From contig JAOPHQ010004844.1 in assembly GCA_030340625.1 (NCBI GenBank), forward strand, positions 124,001-188,000: DNA of 64,000 nucleotides, in the 5' to 3' direction. The translations under genes were made by a program, and so were the position numbers. A model generated the notes under the pieces. It was not told the origin of the DNA, ran no database searches, and worked only from the letters and a program-made list of their open reading frames with translations. Shown here piece after piece: positions 31,878-46,517 of the stretch. Each line of letters begins with the position of its first letter. Positions within the stretch are counted from its first letter, which is position 1. Source of the DNA: Merluccius polli (lineage: Eukaryota > Chordata > Actinopteri > Gadiformes > Merlucciidae).

Positions 31878-32608
31878 CTTCTGGGTGTGAGGTGGGAAGT
31901 GACTTCACCCACTAGTGTGTGTGTGAGATTTCTCACCAATGAAGACTGACAGTGATGCTAAGCTTGTGTGTGTGTGTGTGGTCATGGCAACAGCGATGGT
32001 GTAGCAGCAGGGCCCCAGGCTGCCAGTGCCAGGCAGCCGGTCAAGGGCGAAAGTGCAGAACAAGCATTCTCTACAGGGTGCTAAGCAGCATACTGTTTAA
32101 AGCAATAACAAAAACCACACTTAAGAGCAAATCTAGAGTTTAAGGAAGGACTCCCTGATAAGCGTATCACTATTTACCATTTAGTCATTTAGCTTTCCCC
32201 AAAAGGCAATTTAGTGATTTAGTGATTTAAAAAAAAAAGATAAATGCATTTGATTAATAAAGAGCAAGAAGGAGTTCAAGGGCATCTTGATCAAAGATGC
32301 CTAATACAGGTAGAGTGTGGACATTGGGCATTGAACCCACCACAAGCCATCACCTACCATCACCATATGCCGAAAAAAATACAGAACAGTAGAAAGCGTT
32401 GTGTGTCTGTCGTGAGACGGCAAACCCACACTACTGTCAATATACATCCCCTCTGTTCATTACGCTCCTCTGTTCGAGCTGCGTCAGCCCCTCCAATGAG
32501 CCACACCTGGCTCCACCGCCTCCAGCCCATTAACTACGCCCTCCCAACTCACCACAACCGTCGTTGAAGCGGATAGAGGATGGATGAGCAAGCAGGTAAA
32601 GGAATGAC
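31350..32608. other. intergenic; local 55-bp duplication and (CA)n
   Basis: A block containing TTACTGGTGCTT, AAACTGTG and GAAGAACTTGGCTTCTACA at 31687-31730 is repeated at 31735-31780. (CA)n lies at 31837-31874. There is no coding signal beyond short unsupported frames. Confidence 0.65.
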
Positions 32609-32611
32609 GAA

Positions 32612-32970
32612 ACCCTTTTCACAGAGGCGCCTTCGTAGCACAAACACGGGTGTCATTCTCGACACTAATTATGGGTCTGCTCCTTTTATGTACCGGGGCA
32701 CGGTAGACTACACTAGTGAAGGTATAACACACATGGACCATGGACCCTTTTTTACAGAGCTGTCATAGCAGGGCAAACACAGGTGTAGCCCCCCAATATT
32801 AGCATGGGTAGGGAGGCAGGTGTTTCATTTGTGTGTCAAAGCACCAGCAAGGGTCAATGTGTGTTATCACTAGTTTAGTCTACTACTGGTGCATAAATGG
32901 AGGAGGCGTGTCCATAACTAGTATTATGAGCGACACCTTTGTCCTACGATGTCACCTCTGTGAAAAGGGT
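32612..32970. mobile_element. decayed, compound copy of the ACCCTTTTCAC MITE
   Basis: Begins ACCCTTTTCACAGAGG and ends CCTCTGTGAAAAGGGT. A further internal ACCCTTTTTTACAGAG at about 32739 suggests two merged copies. It shares ACTAATTATGGGTCTGCTC with the copy at 24061. A truncated third copy begins at 33411. Confidence 0.7.
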
Positions 32971-33410
32971 TGTTCACATTTTGCACAATCTAGTAACCTA
33001 AGACCAATGGATGTAATGCAGTCCTAAAGACCAAGAGAAGACGATGCCTAGTACAATAGTAAAACTAAGAATATTAATATTGGTATCCTACGTATAACGT
33101 AACGGTATTACTTAACGCTTTAGAGCCTGGCTCATGTAGCATTAGTCTCTTATTCAGCAGGAATAAGAGTGTCGTTTGTGGTTTTCAGCTGCTCCCCGAA
33201 CGTCTGCGCTGTGCGATACCATTTTAATTACAGATCTCTTCTCTCTTTCTCTTCTTTTCCCCCTCCCTCCTCCAACTATTAATGGCATCATTTGTCAGTG
33301 CTTCTCCACCAACGACACTGCAAATTGGAGGATTAAGATGTGAAACGAGTTATTACAAAACGGTTGGTTGCCTAATATTTTGTGTCGCCTAATGCAGTTG
33401 GATGCAACGG

Positions 33411-33530
33411 ACCCTTTTCACAGAGGTGTCACTTAAAATACAAATTATGGGTCTGATGCTTTTATGCATCAGGGCATGGGTAGTTTACACTTACGACTTA
33501 TTTGCACTAGTCTACTACCCGTGTACATAG
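33411..33530. mobile_element. truncated copy of the ACCCTTTTCAC MITE
   Basis: ACCCTTTTCACAGAGGTGTC, then AAATTATGGGTCTGATGC, then CTACTACCCGTG. This is the left half and centre of the family at 24061; the right end is lost. Confidence 0.65.
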
Positions 33531-35050
33531 TACACAGGTACATGTACTTGTACAATGTACAAGTTGTGGTTTGGTTCTTTAATTCTGGCTCCAGTAGAAA
33601 TACAAAAAAAAACACTTCCTTGAGCTCGATGGAAAACCTCATGAGGTCAAGGAAAGATGTGAAGGAGAATTCATAAGGACTTAGGGAAAGACAACCGAGG
33701 TGCTAAGAGACTCCAACTGCACTCACTACGTAATGATGCAACGACGGTTATTATGGATGAGGGTCTGCTGGTGAAACTACAATGTTAGAAAGATGGACGA
33801 CTAAAATATTAGTTCATTACCAAGGTTGGAACTAAAAAAAAAGGAATATAGGCTACCAGTCACATTGTATGAAAATAATTGTTAAAATTATCCAAGCGAG
33901 GCATCACATGTTAGGCCTACAAATCTACTATTGTAATCTACTGTTCATTCTTAAGTTTCCAAGTTTATGTTCATGTAAAGTGGTGGTTATACTTCTACAA
34001 CTGCGTATTGCGCTATCCAACTGCGTAACCACGGAGACCCCTCGAGCCCTCATAGTTCTCCGTCGTGGTGCCGGATATGCAATGCAATTTCCCGCCCGCA
34101 AAACAAACCAGGTGCAAAGTAAACAAGATTTCGCACAAGATTCACACAACATTTCACACAAGTAAACAAATACAAAAGGGATACATAGTTAAGAGGGATA
34201 GTTAAAAAGGGATACATTATATTAAAAAATGAAATGCTTTAAAAGTAAAAAACGTAATTGCTAAAAACAAACTATTTACAACCATGTAGTGCAATTTGCC
34301 ACCGTCTCTTTTAAGTTATAGGTTCAAGTAGGTCGGGTTGGCATTCTGGAGCTTTATGCGTCCATAGAGCATAGTGTATATGTCGTGCATCGCGTCATCC
34401 TGGTCCTCGTTTTTCAAGGACCAGGAAATTATGTTTTTAGAGGAGCAATCGCAGCCCTTGCCGTCTCCGTTGTCCGTTGACGGAGTGACGGACACTTAAA
34501 AAAATATTTCATGCAGCCGGAGACAATGGAGAGGCTCTCCTTCAGGCTCTCCGGCGACGTAGAGGCCTCTCCGTAACCGACGTACAGCACTTTACGCAGG
34601 AGTATAAATTAGGCTTTATGGTGTGTCTCTTTAAATGTTGCTGCCACAAGGAATTGTGGGACAGCATGATCTCCTTTTCTTTCGTAAAGGATGGTCCACT
34701 CCCTATGCTAAAGGTAATAAGAAAGGAAGCATTAAAACACCTTTCCTTAGCATTTCGAGAATTCGACCAGCTCTCATCATGGCTGCCACTTGGATACTTC
34801 CAGGTCATTTCACTCAGTTAGGAACTTTCCTAAGCAAAAAAGACTATTGGACCGCAGCCACAGTTTCACATCAGCTGACATGGCCCTATACAAAGTGTTC
34901 TTAGCTTCTGGCAGCGAACTGCAATTGACGTTAGAGTCAATCAGTACCAGCTGGGTCACTATCAGTACTTGTTTGTATTTTCCTCCCATTTAAAAGCTAT
35001 TTGCTTCAGACTAGGGGTTCATCTAAAATGTATTTGAATCCTAATCTAAG

Positions 35051-35093
<43 letters not shown>

Positions 35094-36567
35094 TTTCACA
35101 TTAGGGGTTAATGGAAGCATGAATAATTAAGGCGTCGACTGTGTGAGTACATTGCAGCCCATTGGGTAATGAATCTGATCGCAGCGATCAGCGGCATTCC
35201 CTGACAGACTGACTGACTGGTAATGATACGTAAGGGGTTGTGGTGCGTCTGGCCATGGTAAACAGTCATCACCACCCATATATCCAGTGAGGATGGGTTC
35301 ACAGAAAGAAGGTCCACCCAGATGTATTTATCAAGATAATTCAGACGTCTCTAAACAGACAGACCGTCTCTAAACAAAGTCCAGAACAGGCCCATGGTTC
35401 CCATGTTTCGGGGAGGGATTTTGCTTGTATGGAGCACGTTGCGGCGCTGCAAGCGAATGGCTTCAATTTCAGGCCCAAGATGGGATTTTATTTGGATTAG
35501 TTTCAAGGCTGTGGCTATAATTATCGTGGCACGATTCGATTTACTCGGGATCACGTTTGCCCATCGAGAATCTGCTAGGCATGTCAATTTGGGGTGTTGT
35601 GGCTCAAATGACAAGCATGACAAGTGAAATTCATGTTGCGTTTTCTAGCGGCTCTCCTTTTTCAAATCTGTCACATTTTAATCAGATAAATTCCCACCTC
35701 TCCAACGCCGAACGCATCAAACGCCAAAGGATTTCCAATGCCACTCTCAAAAAAATCTCTTGACCACCAAGATATTGTTGATATGTTGATATTGAACAAA
35801 TGGTAAAATGTCTGTTTGTTCACATATTTTTCATCATTCATTGCAAACAGTGCTCCCCCTCTGTGGTGGTCTTATTTTTTGTGGACTTGAAAAAGATGTT
35901 GATGATGGACTGTAAAATTGAATGTGGTCTTGGGTCAAGTTCAATGTCTTTTTTTTTACACACCTACACAAAACAGTGTGTGAAACATTCCTTTGTTTTT
36001 AACACCACCACTTCACAGCGGTTAAGCTTTGATAGTGTTAATAATTGTTTCTTCTTTTTTTCCACCAACAAGCTTTATGCAAATTTGAACAGCAAAGATT
36101 TTGGTATTATGCATATGTGTTCTGAATCAAGGGGTCAAGAGATTTATTTATTTTGTCTTCCAGTGTGATGAGGCCATCTTGTAAGCGTGAAACACGATTG
36201 ACTTAATGAGGCGGTGTAGTGTCTCTTTAGCTACATGACTCATGACTAACAATGCTAGCGTCGCTCATGATGACTGCTTTTATATAAACAGACCACGTGT
36301 GCCACTTCCAACCATTATGGTGTTTCCTGAAACCAAACCAACTAAGTCCTTACAATTCTTGGTCGTTCAATGGCTCAACATAAACTAATCGGATCCCGTT
36401 GTTTGTCGGTGTCCGCAAAGAGCAACCATCGCGTGTAGCGCCATCTTTGCAAACGCAATGAAAAATGTATGTGGTTCTCGCCCTATATGGTTCCATAATA
36501 CTGGATACCATTTGACCTCCTGAAACATTTATCTTTGGCTAAATTCAGCAACGTTCAGAGATTTTGT
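33531..36567. other. intergenic, no gene recognised
   Basis: Unique-looking sequence with a TCCTGGTCCT/AGGACCAGGA hairpin near 34400-34428, GTTGACGGAG/CTCTCC repeats at 34460-34580 and (GT)n at 35052-35090. Short open frames here show no domain that I recognise. Confidence 0.5.
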
Positions 36568-36695
36568 TACGAATTGCAGAGCAGGTGGACCCAAAAGCAG
36601 GAGACGGCAGGAACTGAAGAATCACGATTTATCTCACACACTTAAAGACTCAGGAGTGCAGGCTAACAGAAGACAAGACAGAACTAATGCCAAGA
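36568..36695. mobile_element. possible LTR or LTR-adjacent fragment
   Basis: GTTACGAATTGCAGAGCAGG, GTGGACCCAAAAGCAGGAGA and the following CAGGAACTGAAGAATC resemble the ends of fish Ty3-type LTR elements as I remember them. There are no matching second LTR, target duplication or coding parts here. Confidence 0.25.
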
Positions 36696-36868
36696 CAAAG
36701 ACTGAAAACCATTTTTGTCATGCTCAGTGTGTACCTAAAAACACGTACATTCACAGCAACAGAATAAACAAACAACAACAAATTGGAATAATCTAAGGAT
36801 AGGAGGAGGAGATAGGCAGTTTTACTCCCAGTACTCACAGGTTCAATTCCCTGGTGTGTGCGTGTGTG

Positions 36869-36901
<33 letters not shown>

Positions 36902-39900
36902 GCGCACGCAAACTGAACGCCACTACAAAGTACATGGAGATGGGCGGGTTTTTGTATGTTGAATGATAATATTGTGTTGCCACATATGCTGGGCCACTTA
37001 GAAAAAATAACGGAAATAAGTTTTCTATCAAGGTATTTAATATAAATAATACATTTATTCGTGAATGGGGGTGACAATTGTTAATCACAAACATTGCAAT
37101 AATGTACATATAGATTGTATTTGTGAAATCTAGATTAAGAATATACAAATTAAAGTTAAATCATTGGTCCGAAAAGGATTTGATGCTTATGCTGAGATTA
37201 TTGTCAAAACTGATAAGAGCATGATTAGTTACTTGAAGTAACAAATTGTATGTACCCTAATTATTACTGCTCTTTGATCTGAGAAAACCACACAGCATCA
37301 AGATAGTACTGGAAGCGCTAAACTAAGGCATGTATGCGAGTACTTCTGGTATGATAACGGATGTATGAAGACTATTTAATACACTCAGTTATGTTTTTCA
37401 TATTGCTTGTAGATAAAAACCAGAAATCCAACCCAACAGTATTCTTTTATCCTAGCGTTACTTTAAATGCTACTCACAGCATTGTAAGGGCTTTCTCTTA
37501 GCCAAGCACACATAAGGACTCACTCCAAACCAATGGTACGGCCAGCAACAGTTTTTTTTTAATACATGTTAATTTTGGCTCCCATGAATGCAGGGGCTAA
37601 TGCACGGCAAGGGCTCACCCAGTGGGCTTAAAAAAGAACACACACACACACACACAGCCGTGCACTTCAGGAACAAATGGGAGGTGAGAGGGTGCGTGAG
37701 GTCTCTGACCCCTAAAATCCATTGTACCGAGAAAAAAATCTTTTTAAAATAATGTTACAACAAAGGATGATTTGGAGTGGCTTCAAAAATATATTACGGG
37801 AAAAAAACATTACATCCCACAAAGTAAAACCTCTTATTTTTAAAATAAGACATATTTTCTTTAATTTACAGGGTTTCCGCTCAGCCCGTGCCGTCTTGCA
37901 CGGCCATTGGTTGTAGTGCGTCGACTACATTTACATAGTAGTCGACGCACTCACTGCCGGTCGCCAACATGTCCAGATCTTTAGCCTGCTAGATATCTGG
38001 CAGACGTCGGCGAGGCATCGGCAAGTCACTTTGATCGCGTCATTGGTAGTTCACACAATAGCAATCGAGTGCCCATTTGCGAGCCCTGACTGAACACAGA
38101 TTTGCCTCCGATTTGGGGGTTTTGTCAGCGAGCTCCTGAATTTGTTGGTGAGCGGAAAACCGGGATTAAAATCGTGTCTTGTGAATAACACACCGAGGAG
38201 CATCAAGGGCAATCAAAACTTTCAAATCCAAATTTATTCGCGTCTTTACATTGACTTTGTATGTAATCGTGCCGCGTGAAAAATATGCTTCGTGTTTGGT
38301 GTGAACACGGCATGAGACGACTCCCTTTCTAGGTTAAACAAATGCTATCGGATGCGTCACCTCTGATTGGCTAAAATGGTCAACCGGTCACCTGCTGATT
38401 AGGCCTTTATTGCAACACACCTGTCCTCCGCTTATTGAAACTGAATTGAAGAGGCGTTGACAGCAGGGCTGCTGGGTCTGGGGGTTTGGTTCTCCATTTT
38501 GAATTTATATTTTTCTTCCCAGTTTAATAAACCCGTCTTACAGAGTATAGAGTGTAAAGAGATGAAATCGCCTGTCGTCCCAATGTTCCCCTTAACTGCG
38601 CAGCGAACGGCTCCCCGCTCAGCCATACGTTGTTGGCTCCGTCCCAAACCCATCCGTGTAAATGCATGTCTGGGACGGTCCTAAAACATACGTCTACTGA
38701 ATCACCGCCTTTTACTCTCACCTCTACAGCTCCTATTCCAGCCACTCAAGTGAGAGGAACCAGCTCTCATTTGATGAGACAGAAGTCGTCTGGTCCAAGA
38801 TAGACTGTGTTTTTGTTTTTGTTTTGTGGGTGAAATAGAGTTGAAGTAGGAAGAGTCCTCTGGTAAAGTAAGTCTTATGAGACGATAGGAACAAAAGTTA
38901 AAGCACTGCTCATTTAATTTGGATGTGAATATCCAGGGATCGTTCTGCACGTACCTAACGGTTATGCTGGAAGTGCTTTCCTGTTTTGTTAAGCTAATTC
39001 ATTTCTAATTACCCCAATTGTTTTCTTTGTTGGTAGGTGCAAATGATTCCCTTTTCAACAAATAAACAGGCAATATTGTATGTATCCGTAACTCTTTTAA
39101 TTAAAACTGAACTTTAAAAGATTGGGGAATACAAGTCGTCTTTCCAGTCTTGTGTTCAAAAAAGTTCAAAACGGAAGTTCCCTCCTTCATCGCAACACAC
39201 AACACACACTCACACACACACACAGGCCATGCATTCTAATCTGATTAATAGATATTATGTATTTATAACCGGAGCATTGGACATGTTAGACGGGTTGAAG
39301 TATGAACAAAAATAAAAACACTAATCTGTCGGTTTTTACTGTTAATAGTGTGTGTGTGTTGGGGGGGGGGGGGGGGGGGGGGGCAGGTTGGAGGAATTTG
39401 CGATGTAAGATCATTTAGTGGCATGTTGACCGTTGAGGCCAAAAAGGCTAGGCACACACACACACACATGATAATAAAACACTCTAAAAGTGACTGTTGG
39501 CTGGATGGATCTTCAAGTGTGCAGCCTAGCGCCTCATCATGCGACGATGACCCTCAAAAGAGACATGGTTTTCCGTCCAGAGCCGAATTGAGTGCATATT
39601 GGATTGAAAGGGTAAAGCAAGTAAATTGGCTTCAACATTTAATAACCTTGTTTTAGTTGAGCACCCTGTCCAATTCCTACCATGACTAGGCCACATTTAT
39701 AGCAACCCAATTAGCATGCTGTAACAGAGTTGGCATGCTTACACTTTGCAGGCACTTTTAATTATTCATGTCAGTGACCACTAAAGGCTACAATATGCTT
39801 ACCATCGGGTAATCTCAGACCCAGCAGTCCTACTCTGTTATAGCAGAAGTTCTGGGGGAGACCTCGGAGACCTGGCCGGTAACCAAAACCTGGAAGGTCC

Positions 39901-42900
39901 GAAGAGAAACTCATTTGTGAGAGTGGATGAAGCTTTCAGAAGGAGTTTTTAATAAGTGTATTTCTACAGTGGCCAGTCTACACAGTGTTGATTTGAAACC
40001 TTTACAGACACTTTTTTTTATAGTTTATTAGTGCTGGTCGAGTTTTTGTTAGCTGTTAATAGCCTTTAACACGCTTACAGATCCCCGCCTCCAGCAACAT
40101 GATTTGTTGAAACAAATATGAAGCGAAAAAAAGTTCACCTAGATTTGAAATCGTCTGCTATCAGACTTTACATCATTCATCTAAACTCTGATTTGTGAGA
40201 CTAACCATCAGGCTGTTATATTCTATTTTAAATAGTGCATTCATTTGCACTACAATGATGGGTTACATTTTTTCTGAATGCCCTTGAGACTGAGCCTGGT
40301 AGCCAAAAGATGCTGAAACTCTCAAATCATCAAATCAATCATTCTAACCGACGATAACCATCACCATGACCATCACCATCACCTCACTATGCCATTTCAG
40401 ACTTTAGCTCCTGAATAAATCACATCTTGACCCTGTTAGTTTATTCCCCCAGACAAACTCAAGATTATATGCTCCCCGATAATTTGTCAACATCCATAAA
40501 AAAGGGGCCATTTCATGTCAGTGGAAATGCCATCGATAGTGAATCTGCATGCCCTTTGTAAGAAGCATATAGACTGCCCAGAACAACCCGTCCCTTAATT
40601 CAAAGGGACAAGGGACAAGAGGAGAGGTTAGCACTTCCTCCCTTTTTTTCCCCCTCTACCAATCAGCTGGAGGATAAATGTCAAGCCATGGAAAGGCCAA
40701 GCTCGGCCCTGAGAAAGTAAAGGGAGTTGTTAGGGCCAGGAAATGGGCTAGTGTATTGTCATGCTATTTTCTCCCCCTAACGGACAGCACCTTCAATGTA
40801 AAAGCGTGTCATAACCTATTACAGTTCTAGTCCATGCACTGTTAAGTCCAATCTAAAGTCATGGTTGATTCTGCATGTATACACACTATGTGGTGGAGAG
40901 CAGTGAGAGGGAGAGGAGAAGAGAATAACTTCACTGCCGGGGCTCTGGAAGTTGTCAGTTTGTCAAGAAAAATAGCATGCGTGCAATTCATCTTATTTTC
41001 ATCATTTTGCAGAGTTGAGTCAAGTGCTCCTGGGTGGCCTGGATGCTAAAACGTAATTGAATTCTGGAAAGTTCAATGAGGGAGAAAAAAAACACAACAG
41101 ATCAGGAGGAATTTGTTTACCAGCCTGGCCTGACTCAATAAATGAATAAAGTGTGGCATATTCATCTATACAGGTGTATTATTATTTGTATATTTTGTGT
41201 GAGGATAGTGAGGGACGCTTTGCGCTATCCTTGAATAATAATATTAGTAGTAATATATGTATTATTAGTAATATTATATAATCTATTTATTAATAATAAT
41301 GTTATTAATAATGTATTTATTGATGATAATATTCTGAGCCCAGAGTGGAAAAAGAGAGGCTAATATACATGATATATATATGTATGTATATCATTTCTTT
41401 TGTATCATTGTTGCTATCATTTTTCTTTTATGTATTGACTTGTAAAGTGTCCTTGAGTGACTTGAAAGGCCCTTGGATAATGCGTGAGTGTGATTGACGT
41501 GAGGTATTCTGCAGCACGATCGGGCAAAAGTTCACACCGATTTTCCTCTTCTCCATCGCTAGATGAAATCCCTTCGAATCTATTTTCACTCGAGTGGTGG
41601 TTATCATCTTGTCTCTTTGGCTCTGGCAAATACCTTTTGTGTCCTGTTCCATCCAAAAGTCTGACGACAGAAATATCTATCAAGATGTATAGCCCTACCT
41701 AGATAAGTTTCAAGTGCATACAGTGACATTGATTCCTTGACTTTGCTTGGTATAGTGAGATGAAATCACATGTGAAGCCGAGTCCAATCTATTTTAGCTC
41801 AAAGTTAGTATAATTATTGTCGTGGTTTGTTGGCTGCATGGCAATACACCTTTCGTCCTCGACTAAAAAAAAAAACGTGATGTTAAAGATAAATATATAA
41901 AGCCGGTTCAGTGTGCTGCATGTGCATTGACATTTTTCTGTGTGTGTGTGTGTGTTCATATAACATACAGTTGGTAAGGGCATGAAAACACAGCACTCTG
42001 ATCTGTCAAAACACAGTATTGTTTTAATAATTCACAGTGGGTTTTTTTTTTAACGCCAGCCAGCATGTAGTGCCTTTTCTTCGAACCTCTTTACTTCAGT
42101 TGTATTTAATGTTATTTATTATTTAATCTCTACCATATCTACCACTACCATCACTGAGCGTTAGGGGTGGGATAAAAAATCCCACCCTCCCTTAAGGATC
42201 GCAATTTTTTTAATGATTGTTTTAATTAAAAAAAATGTAATGCCTGAATTGATGATTTTATTTTTTTAACAGTATGTTTATTGTTTTCACATTAAATGCA
42301 TACATGTATGTATGCATTTAATATATGTACACTACATCAACAGTAGTATGTAACCTTCCCGTAAACCCTCCCAGTATAGCAATGATTCAGTATAGCAATG
42401 TTAGTCAGAAAGACTGACTAACATGTGATGTGCACTGTTTTTGGAAATATGCCTCATGATATACTCTCTCTCTGTCTCTAGAAGTGTATGAACTTTTTCA
42501 CACAAATCAATGATATATCAAATCGGCACCCAAGTATCATGATCGAATCAGTAGATAAGCTAGTCCCCAAGAAGGATTTGAAAGGTAATAGGTTGAGTAA
42601 TCCAGCATATAATTTCTCTTGATGTTTTATTTTACTAGATTTATTTATTTGGGAGAGTATTTACTTAATTGTTTTAGTGATTTACAGTGAATTCAGATAC
42701 AGTAGGTCATGTATGAGGTCCGATACAGGTGAGGTATATGAGCTAGGCACCTCGCATATGGATGCCTACAGGTAGGCTGTATGTTTTGGGGATCGAACCC
42801 AGTACCTTTCAACTGGGAGTGTGTGCGTGTGTGTGTGTGGTCCTAAGATGGACTGCCACCCATTCAGTATCAACTGGCTGAAAGATGGGCTCCAACACAC

Positions 42901-44668
42901 ACACACACACACACACTGTTTTCTTTCTTTTTCTCTTTTCACCAGCTTTTGTTTGTGTTCAAACGTCAAGGTCAAGGGTCATCCTTAAACAGATCGTTGG
43001 AAGGCCGACGTCCAATGTTTCATCCATCTCTTGGAGAACAATGTTGAGTTGAAGGTAACATCCAAGCTGAATGTATGAAACATACTCAGAATTGTGTTAA
43101 GCTGAATGCAGTACAACAAAAAACACGATTTGATGTCTTTGAGGCACAATACCAACCTCAAAGAGAAAAGGCTGAATTAAAGTACCATCATTGGCAGACA
43201 AAAGCCTGACTGATGGCGTGCGTGGAATTTGATGTGGGCACTTATAAAACTAAAACCATGGCTCATTGTCATTGTATCACGTTATTCAAGTTTTAAATGG
43301 CTAATTTCTGGATAGGAGGGGGAAAATTGGATAGCCAAAGGGATCAAAGAAGGCACATTTATGTCTCTTAAGTTAGTCCCTGGTATTCCCACCTAAATTC
43401 CATGACTCGTTAATCCTAAAGTTCCAACGGTCTTTGGAGGTCTTTCATTGTACACTATGGGAGGATTTTCTGCTGCTGAACTATGCAAAATTAATGGATT
43501 GGCGATATGAGAAGAAATGGGGAATATGCTGTAAAGATTGGCAGTAGAGGAGACAAACTTTAAGAGGACTTTGTTTTCTGTTCACTTTACTTTTAAATGG
43601 TTTTTAATTATCATTGTAAATTATTTCTGTTTCTATTATGTTTTGATAACTTTTGTGAAAGATTAAGATGATTGATTACAATGGTTTAAGGAGTAATTTT
43701 AATCTAATTTGCTCATTCAACAAATTAATTGATTATTTCATAATCTATCTGTGTTTACTTTGTAAAGCACTTTATAAATAAAATGTCAAAAATAAAATTT
43801 CCGAAAACTGATTATCAACTTTCGTGAAACTTTATCAACTTTTGTGAAGCTTGATGTCAAGATTCCGAAATCAATTTTCAAAAACCTGATTTTCAACAGA
43901 TTTTGATATCAAATAAAATGATAAAATGTTAAAACGGCTTGCCATAGTTGCAGAAGCCCGGCAGTAGCAAAACATTTGTTTCAAGGGCCTCTCAATTTTT
44001 CAGTGAGTAAATCCTTACCGATAGAAAAAGCGATATATCCACAAATAAATACATCATATGATATTATTAGTATCATTAATATTGTTATTCAAAATATTAC
44101 TTTGGTATATTATTAAAAAAAACAATTGTCTTAATATTATGATGCTATCATTTGGGCCAACATGAACAAAGGGTCTATTATATAACACCTAATGCTTCCA
44201 AACAACTGGACTGCAACTTCCTATAATTTATATAATATAATACAAATGAATCAGCACAAGACAATGAAAAGCTATTTGCACTGGCCATTGTTATAACCCC
44301 TCAGCGATATTACAAAATCAATGAGCCTGCAGTAGAGAAAGCGCTCGCACTTGCATGTTAAAATTCAATGACGCTGGTGATAATAGGCTAATATAGGCGT
44401 CGCTAATGCATTGTGGGGAACACATTCTGTGAATGTGTCAGTGGTGGTTTGTTAGCTGGATGAGCGGTTGGCGCTGTCTGTTCATAGAGTTCAATCTGTA
44501 TGGTTCCATGGCCAAGAGCGCGGGGACTGTTGTATCGATCCTGTCCCCGTTTATTTACTCCATTATGGAGCTAGCCCCACTGAAGCAGCCAGGATGCTTG
44601 TGGTCATGTGATATCACATTTCATAACAGTCAGACAGAGAGCAATGCAGCCACCAAACTTTTTAATTA

Positions 44669-44699
<31 letters not shown>

Positions 44700-46130
44700 C
44701 AATGTGGGGTTGGCACCAAGGGGAGGGGCATTCGGAGGGCAGTGCCCCCCTACAGTAACATCTGTCTGATCTTCTGTCTCTGTCTCTCCTCCAGGGTCAT
44801 ATTAAAGGGTGCCAGCATAAGAAGCTGGTTTTCAGCAAACAGCAAACCCCTTTCTTCTCCTCGCTGTCCTGGACTACGTTACTCACAACCCCCTAAATGA
44901 TTTTTGTACTTTGAAAAGACATCAGAAAATGTTGTTACACTGTATTATTTAAGATTAATGAATGTATTTATTGATCCCAGATGGGAAATAAGGGAAGAGA
45001 AAAGCTTGTTGAGCTTTCTAGTTTACACACTAGTTGCAATTAAATAAATGTCTAGGTTTAGGGTTAATACTAAATTTGACATAGTAATAGGTACATTCTT
45101 ATGAACACACAATCTCATTATGCACAGCCTAAAAATTCTGAAAGCGGATTGGCTGAATTATTTGAATTATTACGTTTCACAAACATTTACATTGCAAAGT
45201 TTCATTTCTCTAGCATTTATCATCTCACAGGAACTGACAACGGACAACGCCGCCAGAGAAGAACAATCCTAAACTGGTGAGTAAACAAGGATTTATAATA
45301 TCAAAACAACCTGCACGTTTTCTATAATAATGCAGTCTACCTGACTCATCAGCAAGACAAGATCAGACACCCACTCCCCATGCCGTTAGCCACGCAGCGT
45401 CTTCATCCCATTTGATGACATCACGTCCTGACCTGGGAAGGTCAAACCAGAGACATTTCAGAATAGACTAACCACATCCTTCTCACCTTGTAATTTGTCA
45501 CGTGAGGTACACAAGGTGCGGCATTGGCTGGCTTATCGCCCCCCCCACCTTAGGAGACTAGGGCGGGCAAAGGCTCCATTCACTTCAATGAGAGATGTGG
45601 AGGTTTTGGTTGTATGTGGCTATTATTTTCTTTAACATTGAAATCGAATTAAATATCAGACCTTCCCTTACAAGCTGAGAGGTTCTGAACATTTTGACAC
45701 TAAATCAACATTTCTCTTGTAGATCCAGTGCTCTGTGTCCACCCTGCCCCATCTTACCATAACGCTGTCTCTTCCTGTCTTTGTGAGTGATGTCCCAAAT
45801 GGATGGTTGTGGCTACATGTTCCCTACAGGTTTGTGACCTGGTTGAGACCGTCATGGCGGTCTTAACGCCGGCCCACTCCGGCAGATGGCTACCAGTGTA
45901 ATCATTGTAATTAAACTGCTTTGCATGTGAATGCACTTTTTCTCCCTGCTGCAGTCTGGACGCTGGTACTGCAGCATGACAGCCGAGACCAAGAGGCTGA
46001 AGAACAGTTTTTTTTCCCAAACTATGGGAAACTACACTTGAATTAATCTTTCATCACATCATTTCATAATTTATTATTTTTAAAATTTAAAATTGATTTC
46101 ATTGTTTATTTATTTTATTTGTTTAATCTA
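36696..46130. other. about 9.4 kb intergenic DNA, no gene recognised
   Basis: Mostly single-copy-looking AT-rich DNA. It contains (GT)n at 36857-36901, a 14-bp-stem hairpin at 37915-37951 (AGTGCGTCGACTAC), a CCGTGC/GCACGG hairpin near 37890, a 23-nt G run at 39361-39383, TAATAA-type repeats near 41230-41330, GT and CA tracts facing each other at 42820-42918, and (GT)n at 44672-44699. A tRNA B-box-like sequence at about 42790 followed by GATGGACTGCCACCC hints at a SINE remnant. No splice-supported coding blocks were found. Confidence 0.5.
37915..37951. repeat. 14-bp-stem hairpin
   Basis: AGTGCGTCGACTAC (37915-37928), a 9-base spacer, and the exact complement GTAGTCGACGCACT (37938-37951). It follows CAGGGTTTCCGCTCAGCC at 37870, which looks like a hAT end, so it may be a transposon remnant. 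Confidence 0.8.
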
Positions 46131-46340
46131 GACCTGGGGGGTATACTACGAAGCTCGCTGACGCTGAACATACCCAGGCTTTCTTTGGATAACCTGGATC
46201 GACAAATACAAAACTCGCGATCAGAGTTAAACGGTACCACGAAGCTCACTTACGAGTCACTTTGTCAAGCCAGGTTTTCCGCTTTAGTTTCAATGCGCGT
46301 TCACATAAAAAGGGCGTAACCCAACGTTATTCACCTTGAC

Positions 46341-46517
46341 GAAATAGATCCGACGGAGCGAACACAGGCTGTGTATTTCACCCAGGAGGAGCAAGTAGTG
46401 ATTATGAACTCATACGAGGAGTTTAAAAAGCAAATAACGGCAAGGGGCAATACAGTTGCCCATAATAAGGCTAGGGAGGCGTGCTGGCAAAAAATAGCAG
46501 ATTCTGTGAATGCGTGA
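46341..46517 (+). pseudogene. Myb/SANT-like protein remnant of the Harbinger element
   Basis: The plus frame reads YFTQEEQVVIMNSYEEFKKQ, then NTVAHNKAREACWQKIADSV and a stop. This is the first two-thirds of a Myb/SANT-like domain as found beside Harbinger transposases. No ATG is visible at the expected place and the third helix is lost after the stop at 46515. Non-functional. Confidence 0.7.
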
